From Verrucomicrobiota bacterium (lineage in GTDB: Bacteria; Verrucomicrobiota; Verrucomicrobiia; Verrucomicrobiales; Verrucomicrobiaceae): a stretch of DNA of 11,999 nucleotides. This document shows positions 1-7,051 of the stretch, one piece after another; the first letter of the stretch is position 1; the number at the start of each line of letters is the position of its first letter. Where the stretch lies: the NCBI GenBank assembly GCA_021413535.1, contig JAIOQF010000076.1:1-11999 (forward strand). Direction: 5' to 3'. A model generated the notes under the pieces. The model saw only the letters and a list, made by a program, of their open reading frames with translations, was not told the DNA's origin and did no database searches. The translations under genes were made by a program, and so were the position numbers.

Positions 1-6
1 GACGTG

Positions 7-116
7 CTCTAACCATACACTACAGCGAACGGCGGTGGGCCGTCGCAGTGGCAATCGGCGCGTCTTGCGCTCGCCGTCGCCTGATCCGAGACGTTCGCCC
101 ACTTCAAGCGTTATGA
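7..116 (+). repeat. attC-like imperfect palindrome (possible integron recombination site or dispersed repeat)
   Basis: Outer arms TAAC (10-13) and GTTA (110-113) are complementary, as are inner arms GCGAACG (25-31) and CGTTCGC (92-98). The spacers between outer and inner arms are both 11 nt (14-24 and 99-109), and the right spacer ends TTCAAGC just before GTTA. This matches the R''/L''/L'/R' layout of integron attC sites such as that of aadA cassettes, and the overall length of about 110 bp is within the attC range. The extended R'' (CTCTAAC) and R' (GTTATGA) only partly fit the consensus RYYYAAC/GTTRRRY. The 60-nt centre (32-91) contains a smaller hairpin, CGGCG (56-60) with CGCCG (72-76). 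No integrase or second attC is visible, so it may instead be a member of a dispersed repeat family with similar geometry. Confidence 0.45.
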
Positions 117-124
117 GTATTAGC

Positions 125-160
125 AACTACAAGCGCCTGACGATTGCGCTCGGTGTAGTT
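125..160. other. Strong hairpin beside the attC-like site
   Basis: AACTACA (125-131) pairs with TGTAGTT (154-160), and AGCGC (132-136) pairs with GCGCT (146-150). This gives a 12-bp stem with a 3-nt bulge (151-153) and a 9-nt loop. It lies past the 3' end of the L,D-transpeptidase gene and could stop its transcription, but no T-tract follows it on the minus strand. On the plus strand it is followed by a mildly T-rich stretch (161-169). A 16-codon plus-strand ORF (113-163) runs through it. Positions 164-194 show nothing further. Confidence 0.4.
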
Positions 161-194
161 TGAGTTTTGAACCTTGCCCCCTTTTTCCTGCTGC

Positions 195-1076
195 TCAGTT
201 GTGCGGCGTCTGCGTCGCTTTGCGTTTGGAGCGCAGCACCACGCCGGGACCTCCCGTTCTGGGCGCGGAATAAATCACCGTGGATCCATCCGGAAGCTGC
301 CGATGCTGCGAACTAATGTTGTCTGGCTGTTCCGTTCGAGTCTTGGCTGAACCACTGTCCGCCAGCCGCACCGGAGCGGAGGATGATTGCCCGCCATCTG
401 GATTCAAGAGCAAGGGCGCCTGCCGCGTGGCCGGCCTCGCGCTCGGCGCCGGACTTGGCGACACCACGGCCGGCAACGAGGCTGGCGTGATGTAAACGCG
501 CGCGCCGATGGGCAGCATGTTGAACAAATCCACCACATCACGCGATTTCATCCGGATGCATCCGTAGCTCACCGCCCGCCCGATATCGGCCTCATCCGCC
601 GTGCCATGAATGTAGATGCAGCGACCGTAGGCGTTTTTGTTTTGCGACTCCATTCCGCGCAGCCACATGATGCGCGACACAATCGGATCGCGTCCCGGAG
701 TGCCCGGCTTGATCACCTCCCCTGTCTGGCGGCGGTTCTTAAAAACCGCACCGACTCGTGCGCCCTGACCAATTTTCGCCACCACCTCGTGCATGCCAAT
801 CGGCGTGCCGTAAGTGCCCGGCTTATCATTGATGCCGAACTTCGAAGTCGAAACCGGATATTTTTGCTCCTGCTTGCCGCTCGAATCATAAACTGCGAGC
901 TTCTGTTCCTTCACGCTCACCACCACTTGCGCGCCGGCAGTTTGAGTAGATTTGCACTGGCACAAGCCGAGAACAATCGTGCCCATCCCAACCGCGGAAA
1001 CGAACCGAAGCGCGGCGAGCTTGATTAGGAAAGAGATTTTCACAACGGTGGGAAGAACGCCTGATACATTTAACAA
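195..1076 (-). CDS. L,D-transpeptidase, YkuD family (secreted or lipid-anchored)
   Basis: Probable periplasmic enzyme that forms 3-3 peptidoglycan cross-links or attaches proteins to peptidoglycan through a catalytic cysteine. The YkuD domain spans roughly residues 50-197. It holds the conserved His in IHGT (H157) and the active-site motif SYGCIRM with C173 as nucleophile; the usual SHGCIRM has Tyr in place of His here. Residues 12-41 form a hydrophobic export signal ending in LGLCQC, which resembles but does not strictly match a lipobox. The last 95 residues are Pro/Ser/Thr-rich and probably disordered. The start is uncertain: the longest frame begins with TTG at 1076, while GTG at 1043 (VKISFLIK) or ATG at 986 (MGTIVLG) would also give a signal, and none has a clear ribosome site. 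The gene stands alone. The family is certain, but the exact substrate (cross-linking versus lipoprotein anchoring) cannot be told. Confidence 0.9.
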   Translation of the reverse strand: MLNVSGVLPTVVKISFLIKLAALRFVSAVGMGTIVLGLCQCKSTQTAGAQVVVSVKEQKLAVYDSSGKQEQKYPVSTSKFGINDKPGTYGTPIGMHEVVAKIGQGARVGAVFKNRRQTGEVIKPGTPGRDPIVSRIMWLRGMESQNKNAYGRCIYIHGTADEADIGRAVSYGCIRMKSRDVVDLFNMLPIGARVYITPASLPAVVSPSPAPSARPATRQAPLLLNPDGGQSSSAPVRLADSGSAKTRTEQPDNISSQHRQLPDGSTVIYSAPRTGGPGVVLRSKRKATQTPHN

Positions 1077-1084
1077 GAGTTAAG

Positions 1085-1110
1085 CTTTCGCAAGTTCGCG
1101 TTGCTGAAAG
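1085..1110. other. Small hairpin upstream of the L,D-transpeptidase start
   Basis: CTTTCGCAA (1085-1093) pairs with TTGCTGAAAG (1101-1110), leaving one bulged base (1105) and a 7-nt loop. It sits 9-34 nt upstream of the TTG start at 1076, so it would be in the 5' leader or promoter of the minus-strand gene. Its role is unknown. Its right half overlaps the degenerate repeat copy at 1103-1130. Confidence 0.3.
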
Positions 1111-1130
1111 TTTGCCGCTCCAACAAACAC
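1103..1130 (+). repeat. Third, degenerate copy of the inverted-repeat motif
   Basis: The stretch ends in CTCCAACAAACAC (1118-1130), which matches CTCCAACAAATAC (1375-1387) of the right inverted repeat at 12 of 13 positions. Its left part (GCTGAAAGTTTG) resembles the GCTAAAGCTTGA of that repeat with small gaps. It faces the left inverted repeat at 1158 across 27 nt. It may be a remnant of an older insertion of the same element. Confidence 0.4.
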
Positions 1131-1157
1131 CCTAGCACCCTGACGCGAAATGGGACT

Positions 1158-1387
1158 GTATTTGCTGGAATTCAAGCTTCAGCTTGCTCGGTCGCATACC
1201 CCTGACAGATCTGGCAATTTTCATGCGTCATGCTCCGCCAGTCATACACGCTTTCGAATTTATGGAAGTTTATTAAAGCTTCGCTTCGCGACTGCACACT
1301 AGCTTGCTGGCACTCGAGTCACAGACAAGCAATCGTCTCATGAAACTTCTACGCTGAACAAGCTAAAGCTTGAACTCCAACAAATAC
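1158..1387. repeat. 230-bp MITE-like element with 32-bp terminal inverted repeats
   Basis: The left end (1158-1189, beginning GTATTTGCTGGAATTCAAGC) is the inverse complement of the right end (1356-1387) at 28 of 32 positions; all four differences are transitions. Each end itself contains a smaller palindrome around CAAGCT..AGCTTG. The interior (1190-1355) has no ORF of note. A weaker inner pair (GGAAGTTTAT near 1264-1273 against ATGAAACTTCT at 1340-1350) suggests further self-complementarity. No target-site duplication was recognised next to the ends. The size, the terminal inverted repeats and the lack of coding capacity suit a non-autonomous mobile element or a dispersed intergenic repeat. 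It fills most of the gene-free stretch 1077-1448. Confidence 0.65.
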
Positions 1388-1421
1388 CTGCGCCCGGCGA
1401 TAGCTAAATTTCTGGTGTGAT

Positions 1422-1448
1422 TTTCGCGTAACAAAGAGTCGCGCGAAA
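1422..1448 (-). terminator. Dyad immediately after the helicase stop codon, possible terminator
   Basis: TTTCGCG (1422-1428) and CGCGAAA (1442-1448) form a perfect 7-bp stem around a 13-nt loop, directly abutting the helicase stop codon (1449-1451). No T-tract follows on the minus strand, so it may only protect the transcript end. Termination is an inference. Confidence 0.25.
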
Positions 1449-3464
1449 TCAGGCTTTTCCTGAAACCACCTCCACCGGACATTTCGGCAGCGCGTTGAGA
1501 AACGAACGTCCATAGGGCTTGCTCAGCACGCGGTTGTCGAGAATGGCGCAGATGCCCTTGTCTTTCTTGGATCGAATCAGACGGCCCACACCCTGGCGCA
1601 ATTTCAAGATGGCCTCGGGCACCGAATATTCCGTAAAAGCATTACCGCCCTCTTCCACGATGTGCTCCAGCCGCGCGGCGGTGAGCGGATGATCCGGAAC
1701 GGCAAACGGGAGCTTGGTGATGATGACATTGCTCAAGGCATCACCAGGAACATCAACACCCGTCCAGAAACTGTCGGTGCCGAAGAGCACACTGTGGGTA
1801 TCGCGTTTGAATTCGCTCAACATCTGATGCCGGGGCAGCTGGCGTCCCTGCACCAGCAGCGTCCAGCCGCGCGACTGACAAAACTCCTCCACGCGCTCGG
1901 CCACGTTGTTCATCTGCGTGTGGCTCGTGAACAGCACAAACGCGCGCCCCTGCGACAGCTCGAGAAAATGCTCGATCCACTCCGGCAGCGCGGCCTCGTG
2001 TTCCTTGGTGCCGGGCGCGGGAATGTTCTTCACGAGATACAGCTTCATCTGCGTCTCGAAATCGAAGGGGCTCGCCAGTTTCACGGAGGCGCATTGCATG
2101 GCTCCGACGCGCTTGCGGAAATACGCCAAGTCTTCGCCATCACCCACGCCGAGTGTGGCGCTGGTCAGCACGCAGGCGCGGTCGCCGCGGAAAAAGAGAT
2201 TGTTCAAATACCCGCTGACATCCACCGGCGCGCTCTGCAGGGTGATCGCCTTGTTTTCGCCTCCGCTGCGCTCAACCCAGTAGACGTGCCCATCTTCGTC
2301 CTGATCAAGGAACGCGGTCAGAGTCTGCCGCGTGGCCTTGAGCCGCTTGGCCATCTCATGAAACTCGAGCCGCGAATGTTCGCTGCGCGCCTCGTCACCG
2401 CAGATGATGGAGCGTTCGGCGATCTTCATCAGCGACAAGCTCAGGGTATCATCCACGAATTCCGGCTGCCGCACGCGATACTCGCGCGAATATTGACTGG
2501 GAAACTGGGACGAGGCCTCGACCGCACGGAAGAATGTTTCCATCGCTTCAAACGCATCCGTCACCGCGCGGACGCCGGAGGGATCGCCGTGCTGCACGAA
2601 CTGGCCCTTGCGCGAACGCGGATTATAGAGCCGCTGCAGTTCAAAGCGCAGTCCCGACTCTGACAACCGCAGCCCACAAGCGCGCGCGGCCACATTCTCC
2701 ACCGTGTGCGCCTCGTCGACGATCAGGAAGTCGCGCGGAAAAATGAAATTCGCATCCTCCGGCAGCATTTCCTCCACTGATGAAAGCAGCGTAAAAAAAA
2801 GCGTGTGATTCAGCACGATCACATGCGCCTCCGCGATGCGCTTGCGCGCGGCCTGATAAAAGCAGCGCGTCGTCCCGCAACGGCGCGGCGTGCAGAGATG
2901 CGCCTCACTGCACACCTGCGACCACACCTTGGGCGATGGCGTGAATGCGATGTCACTCAGCGTGCCGTCGGTCGTTTTCTGACACCACTCCCAAAGCTGC
3001 TGCAGCTCGACATTCTCGCTCGATGTAAAGAGCGACTGTGCACCTTGGATGGCTTTTTCCAGCCGCTGCGGGCAGATATAGTTGCCGCGACCCTTGAGCA
3101 ATTCCGCGCGGAATTCACGGCCAACGATCTTCTGCACGATCGGCAAATCTTTTAAGATCAGCTGTTCCTGCAAGTTGATCGTGTGCGTGGAGATGATCGC
3201 CTTGCGGTCATTCTCCAGCGCGAAAGTCACGGCTGGCAACAGATACGCCAGCGACTTGCCCACGCCGGTTGCGGCTTCAATCACCACCGGCTTGTTCACC
3301 TCCAAAGCCCGCGCCACCACCCGCGCCATGCGCTGCTGCTGGGAGCGGAACTCGAAATCCGGCGACTTGGCCAGTGCGCCATCCTTCGAAAAAGCCGTGG
3401 CCATGCGCTCCACCAGCGAGGCGGGTGCAGCTGTCCCTTCGGCATCAGACGCGAGCTGAATCAT
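1449..3464 (-). CDS. ATP-dependent DNA helicase, DinG/YoaA (XPD-like, iron-sulfur) family
   Basis: Superfamily 2 helicase expected to unwind DNA 5' to 3' during repair or replication conflict. Numbering from ATG 3464 (671 residues): Walker A motif EAATGVGKS at 63-71, DEAH box at 250-253, and motif VI QGVGRLIRS near 624-632. Between the first motifs lies an Fe-S domain with Cys 131, 191, 196 and 201 as the likely four ligands, and an additional Cys 185. The length is normal for a DinG/YoaA protein. The frame stays open for 40 codons further upstream (to 3584), but that extension has no domain character and overlaps the divergent permease gene, so ATG 3464 was chosen. The 94-bp gap to the divergent gene should hold both promoters, though no convincing boxes were seen. 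No exonuclease domain precedes the helicase, unlike the DinG of Firmicutes. Whether it corresponds to DinG or YoaA cannot be settled here. Confidence 0.92.
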   Translation of the reverse strand: MIQLASDAEGTAAPASLVERMATAFSKDGALAKSPDFEFRSQQQRMARVVARALEVNKPVVIEAATGVGKSLAYLLPAVTFALENDRKAIISTHTINLQEQLILKDLPIVQKIVGREFRAELLKGRGNYICPQRLEKAIQGAQSLFTSSENVELQQLWEWCQKTTDGTLSDIAFTPSPKVWSQVCSEAHLCTPRRCGTTRCFYQAARKRIAEAHVIVLNHTLFFTLLSSVEEMLPEDANFIFPRDFLIVDEAHTVENVAARACGLRLSESGLRFELQRLYNPRSRKGQFVQHGDPSGVRAVTDAFEAMETFFRAVEASSQFPSQYSREYRVRQPEFVDDTLSLSLMKIAERSIICGDEARSEHSRLEFHEMAKRLKATRQTLTAFLDQDEDGHVYWVERSGGENKAITLQSAPVDVSGYLNNLFFRGDRACVLTSATLGVGDGEDLAYFRKRVGAMQCASVKLASPFDFETQMKLYLVKNIPAPGTKEHEAALPEWIEHFLELSQGRAFVLFTSHTQMNNVAERVEEFCQSRGWTLLVQGRQLPRHQMLSEFKRDTHSVLFGTDSFWTGVDVPGDALSNVIITKLPFAVPDHPLTAARLEHIVEEGGNAFTEYSVPEAILKLRQGVGRLIRSKKDKGICAILDNRVLSKPYGRSFLNALPKCPVEVVSGKA

Positions 3465-3558
3465 CCGCTGTGTTACGCGCAACGCGAGCGAGGTGCAAGA
3501 TGCATCACGAGTTGACGTGGCGCAGATGGTGTTGAAAGCTGCGCGCTCACCGCATCGC

Positions 3559-5283
3559 ATGAAGTTTCTCCAACCCGTCCTCAACTTGCTCAGTTTCGCC
3601 CTGCGCTGGCTGCGGAACGCGCCTCATGCCATGAGCTGCGTCTGGCTCGGTGCAGCCGGGGTGATGTTCCTCTGCATCCAAGCTGGCTACCATGAATCAT
3701 TCATGCCCGAGACGCCCTCGAACGTCTTGGAACTGCCCAAAGACTGGACGCCTCCGCCGATGGGAGCGTATGTTTTTCTCTACCTGCTCTCATATTTACG
3801 CCTCTTTGTCCTGCTCGGCGGCGTAGTCTATCACGCCTACATCATCCGGGCGTATCCCGACGTGCAGAAGATGCTGCGCCCCACCTGGATCGCATCAACC
3901 GTCCTGACGGTATGGGCACTGGCGACAAACTTTTATGACCGTTGGGAGCAATCGCAAGTGGGCGTGCTCGGCGAAGAATTTTCCAACATTGCCTTCGCCA
4001 TTCAGATCTTCCTGATGGTGGGGCTGCTGATGTCGCCACCGTTTGCAATGCTCTATTACATTCGCTGCCGGATCATGGAGCGTTATGCGCTGCGCAATAT
4101 GCTGCAGCCGCTCCTGTTCTGTTTCCTGGCGTTTACCACGCTCTGGATCGTAATGGATCTGAAGGATCACCTGGAGAATTTCCGCGAGAACAACATCAGC
4201 GGCAGCGTCATTTTCCTCTTCTACATCAAGCTGCTGCCCACGATTTATGTGACCATTGCTCCCGTCACGCTGCTGCTGGCCACGCTCTATTCCCTGGGGA
4301 AAATGTCCCGCGCCAACGAGATCATCTCCATGCTCGGCGCAGGACGAAGCCTGGGCCAGGTCTTGCGCCCCTTTTTTATTATAGGCATTTACGCCTCGCT
4401 TCTCGGCGTGGTGGCCAACTATCACTGGGCGCCGATGGCGGAGGGCAACAAGAAAAAGCTGCTGGAAGATGTGAAGGAACACATGAAACAGGACATCCTG
4501 GTCATGGACTTGGTTTACCACAACAACGAAGACCGCCGCACCTGGTTTGTCGGCATCGTGCCCAGCGATCTGCGCCGGGAGCGGATGCGCCGCATCGAAG
4601 TGCGCCAGGAAGATGAAAAGGGACATCTGGTCAAGGCTTGGTTCGCCCGCAGCATGGCTTGGTGGCCGGAGAATCGCGTGTGGACTTTCAATAACGGTGC
4701 AGAAGTCTCCTATGAAAATGGCATCGTCGTGGGCATGAAAAACTTCAAGAATGAAGCGGGCTCCAACCGATTGGATCAGCCGAACTGGAATGAAACGCCG
4801 TGGATGCTGATGAGCAACTCTCTCTCCCCGGAGTTTCTCGGCGTCCCCCAGCTCATTTCATATTTGAGCGCCAACCGCACCTACGGCCCGCAAAAACTTG
4901 CGCCCTATATCTCGCATCTTTTCTATCGTTTCGCCCTGCCCATGCAAGCCTTCGTTGTGGTGCTGATGGCCGCACCGCTCGGCGTCGTCTTCTCGCGTCG
5001 CGGAATGCTCGGCGGCGTTGCGGGCTCCATCTTCATTTTCTTCACATTGCTTTTCATCGACCACCTCTTCTTGAATCTCGGCAAGAGCCGGCACATGCCC
5101 GCCTTCCTCTCCGTCTGGATGCCCCACCTCATCCTGGGTGGCGTGGGCCTGTATCTCTACCAGCTGCGCTCACAAAACCGCGATCTGCCAAAATACCTCG
5201 TGGACTGGAAACTTCAGTTCGAGCGTCTGAAAATACTCTGGCTCCGCCTCAAGCAGAAACGCGAGCCCCGCGTGCAAAACTAA
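3559..5283 (+). CDS. LptF/LptG-family permease with extra N-terminal membrane domain
   Basis: Inner-membrane subunit of the lipopolysaccharide exporter type (partners LptB, LptC). Residues about 172-540 match the family layout. A first helix is near 180-200. The conserved cytoplasm-facing segment LLPTIYVTIAPVTLLLATLY (225-244) is followed by a NEIISMLGAG coupling-helix-like motif near 253-262. Then come a helix at 271-289, a soluble periplasmic region 290-455 (the jellyroll position in LptF/G) and three closing helices at 460-478, 486-505 and 518-535. Ahead of this lie about 170 extra residues with four hydrophobic segments (26-43, 72-96, 110-125, 143-169), making 574 residues against the usual 350-400. 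ATG 3559 was chosen because upstream alternatives (3493, 3526) add a polar stretch; none has a ribosome site. The gene is followed 10 bp later by a small protein and probably shares its transcript. No second permease gene is nearby. The family is clear, but the LptF versus LptG role is not. Confidence 0.85.
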   Translation: MKFLQPVLNLLSFALRWLRNAPHAMSCVWLGAAGVMFLCIQAGYHESFMPETPSNVLELPKDWTPPPMGAYVFLYLLSYLRLFVLLGGVVYHAYIIRAYPDVQKMLRPTWIASTVLTVWALATNFYDRWEQSQVGVLGEEFSNIAFAIQIFLMVGLLMSPPFAMLYYIRCRIMERYALRNMLQPLLFCFLAFTTLWIVMDLKDHLENFRENNISGSVIFLFYIKLLPTIYVTIAPVTLLLATLYSLGKMSRANEIISMLGAGRSLGQVLRPFFIIGIYASLLGVVANYHWAPMAEGNKKKLLEDVKEHMKQDILVMDLVYHNNEDRRTWFVGIVPSDLRRERMRRIEVRQEDEKGHLVKAWFARSMAWWPENRVWTFNNGAEVSYENGIVVGMKNFKNEAGSNRLDQPNWNETPWMLMSNSLSPEFLGVPQLISYLSANRTYGPQKLAPYISHLFYRFALPMQAFVVVLMAAPLGVVFSRRGMLGGVAGSIFIFFTLLFIDHLFLNLGKSRHMPAFLSVWMPHLILGGVGLYLYQLRSQNRDLPKYLVDWKLQFERLKILWLRLKQKREPRVQN

Positions 5284-5293
5284 TCCGAATCCC

Positions 5294-5878
5294 ATGCAGC
5301 AAGCCTGGAACATCAAGTCCTGCTCCCACGAATGTGCCCGCACCGGCCGGCTCTTCGTCGAAGGAGAAAACTTTCACACCGCCATCCATTTCGACACCAA
5401 TACCGGCGAGTTCATCCGCCGCGACGTAAGCGCCGAAGCCTGGGCTGAAGAGATTGCAGAACGCACGCCGTTTTCTTCCTGGCAGTCAGCCTACGTCAAA
5501 CCGGAGACCGCGCCCGCCCGGCCCGAGATCACCGGTCGCGAGAGCGCGGAAAATCTGTTGCGCAAACTCTGCGAGGATGACCAGCCCAACACCGAGAACG
5601 CGCGCTATATTCTCACCTTGATGCTGGAGCGAAAAAAACTCCTCATGCCCAAGGAAGCCCGCGAAGGCGCCCAAGGCCGGATGCTCATTTACGAACATCG
5701 CAAGACAGGCGAGGTCTTCATCATTCGCGATCCAGAGTTGCGGCTTGATGAAATTGAAAGCGTGCAAGACGAAGTGGCCATGCTCCTGGGCTTTGGCGGT
5801 CCCGCAGCCGAAGCCGCCGCCGCCGTCGGAATGGCCATCACGCCAGAGGGAAATGTCGTGCCCGCCGAACAGGCATAG
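5294..5878 (+). CDS. Conserved-type hypothetical protein with N-terminal CxxxC-TGR motif
   Basis: Function unknown. This is a 194-residue soluble protein with no signal or membrane segment. The N-terminus has C10-x3-C14 followed by TGR (17-19) and a GEnFHTA-like strand, and an RRDVSAEAW segment follows near residues 42-50, which looks like a small cysteine-containing fold. The C-terminal half has a helical LTLMLERKKLL segment (near 111-121) and a YEHRKTGEVFIIRDPEL strand pair. The tail is Ala-rich. I recognise this overall pattern as one seen in uncharacterised proteins of Verrucomicrobia and relatives, but have no name for it. It begins 10 bp after the permease stop, so co-transcription is likely and a link to envelope export is possible but unproven. 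With only two cysteines in the motif, metal binding would need other ligands or a dimer. Confidence 0.8.
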   Translation: MQQAWNIKSCSHECARTGRLFVEGENFHTAIHFDTNTGEFIRRDVSAEAWAEEIAERTPFSSWQSAYVKPETAPARPEITGRESAENLLRKLCEDDQPNTENARYILTLMLERKKLLMPKEAREGAQGRMLIYEHRKTGEVFIIRDPELRLDEIESVQDEVAMLLGFGGPAAEAAAAVGMAITPEGNVVPAEQA

Positions 5879-5879
5879 T

Positions 5880-6917
5880 TTAGCAGAGTTCCATTCCGGT
5901 TTTGCCGCGCCGCCGCCTGCGAGAGATCATGGTCAAGACCACACTCGCCAGAGTGAAGACCGCCAGTTGCATCGCGCCAGTCAGTCCGGCCTCACGGAGA
6001 ACCGCAGCGATGTCCACAGCCGCCAGATGAAGATGCGACACGTTCAATCCATGACAGAGACCCGCGACTGAAAAACAAGCCGCAGCCCGAATTAGCTGGC
6101 GCTGATGCGACAGTAAAAGTGCTGCCGCGAGCGCGATCCAACCCGCAGCCAACATCCAGAACGGCGCATCCGGCAACCAAGCGCCCGTCACCGCCAGCGC
6201 CGTGATGACATGTGACAATTGAAACACCGTGATCATGATCATGCCGAAGATATAACGTCCGCGAAACAACCACGCCAGCACCAGCGCAACCAGCAGATGA
6301 TCGGCGGCGAAATGTCCCGATCCTGCTGGTGCGGGTGAATAAACCACAGTCGACGCTGATTTCGCATCTGCTTTTATCATCTCCGGCAGCTTAAATCCAC
6401 GGCTCGACTCGCCCGGAAAAATCGCCTGGGGATGGCGCTCCGCTTTGCCTTCGGTGCTGTTGAGCAGAATCAATCCAACAGCAGCGCGCTGATCCAGCGT
6501 CACCTTGAAATCACCCGCATCATCAGGCAGGGAACCGCGATGCTCAGCCAGAAAATGGACTTCCGCGCTGTTAGGACCGATCGGAAAAGTCGATGAACTG
6601 TCGATGGCAACCACAGTCCAGCCACCCCCGATGCGAAAATCACCTGCCTGAAAGAGTATGTTTTTTTCGAGATAAGCCTGCGCCGCAGCCAGCGAACTGG
6701 CCCGAGCTGCTTCATTTTGTTCAAACCACCAAGTCGCAGGCACCGGCGGGAGTGATGTCGGCTGCTCCGAAAGAAAAAGTCGCGGATCAAGATTCACCCG
6801 CAATGTAATTTCGCGCCCCGCGCTAAACTCCGCTTCCACGGTGATGGTTGGCACCGTGTGGGCAAACAATACCGGCCCCATAAGGCAAACGGAAAATTGC
6901 ATGACAAGCCAACGCAT
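5880..6917 (-). CDS. HupE/UreJ-like membrane protein with long periplasmic N-terminal domain
   Basis: The C-terminal part (about 196-331) resembles the HupE/UreJ_2 family of membrane proteins, several of which are thought to carry nickel or cobalt. It has a His-Asp-His cluster in HFAADHLL (202-209), LSHVITAL (234-241, like the family's HSITL) and CHGLNVSH (288-295, like HGLGFA), spread over about five hydrophobic segments. Residues 1-20 are a cleavable signal ending near FAH, and 21-190 form a beta-rich extracytoplasmic domain with no recognised fold. The closing SRRRRR stretch fits a cytoplasmic tail. ATG 6917 was preferred over longer frames because these would overlap the preceding gene and lose the signal. 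No urease, hydrogenase or metalloenzyme gene is nearby, so the transported ion, if any, is unknown. The stop lies 1 bp from that of the converging hypothetical gene. Confidence 0.72.
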   Translation of the reverse strand: MRWLVMQFSVCLMGPVLFAHTVPTITVEAEFSAGREITLRVNLDPRLFLSEQPTSLPPVPATWWFEQNEAARASSLAAAQAYLEKNILFQAGDFRIGGGWTVVAIDSSSTFPIGPNSAEVHFLAEHRGSLPDDAGDFKVTLDQRAAVGLILLNSTEGKAERHPQAIFPGESSRGFKLPEMIKADAKSASTVVYSPAPAGSGHFAADHLLVALVLAWLFRGRYIFGMIMITVFQLSHVITALAVTGAWLPDAPFWMLAAGWIALAAALLLSHQRQLIRAAACFSVAGLCHGLNVSHLHLAAVDIAAVLREAGLTGAMQLAVFTLASVVLTMISRRRRRGKTGMELC

Positions 6918-6950
6918 TATCTCGCAAGATGACTCAGGAACATGCTCATG

Positions 6951-6997
6951 CCAGCACAGATTTCGCTCGAATATCACACACGCCACCCCAGCACAGA
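6951..6997. repeat. Pair of 10-bp direct repeats upstream of the HupE-like gene
   Basis: CCAGCACAGA occurs at 6951-6960 and again at 6988-6997, 37 bp apart start to start. Both lie in the 134-bp gap between the glycosyltransferase and the HupE-like gene, 34-80 bp upstream of the latter's start. The spacing is close to three and a half helical turns. This could be a regulator site, or chance. Confidence 0.25.
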
Positions 6998-7051
6998 ATA
7001 AATTGGTCCATTCCCAGACGGCAATCGGAGCCTCGGAGTGAGATGGGTATA

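Noticed and set aside
1662..2663. Long plus-strand open frame (333 codons) opposite the helicase
   Set aside because: It is a mirror of a GC-rich gene: rich in Arg, Ala, His and Leu with no motif, while the minus strand encodes an intact helicase.
3512..3540. TTGACG as a -35 box for the permease gene
   Set aside because: No acceptable -10 box lies at 16-18 bp spacing, so it was not annotated.
3465..3584. Forty-codon upstream extension of the helicase frame
   Set aside because: It is antisense to the beginning of the divergent permease gene, has no domain character, and ATG 3464 gives a normal family length.
3895..4626. Minus-strand open frame (243 codons) opposite the permease
   Set aside because: Composition rich in His and Gln is typical of antisense reading of membrane-protein codons. 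The plus strand has a clear family match.
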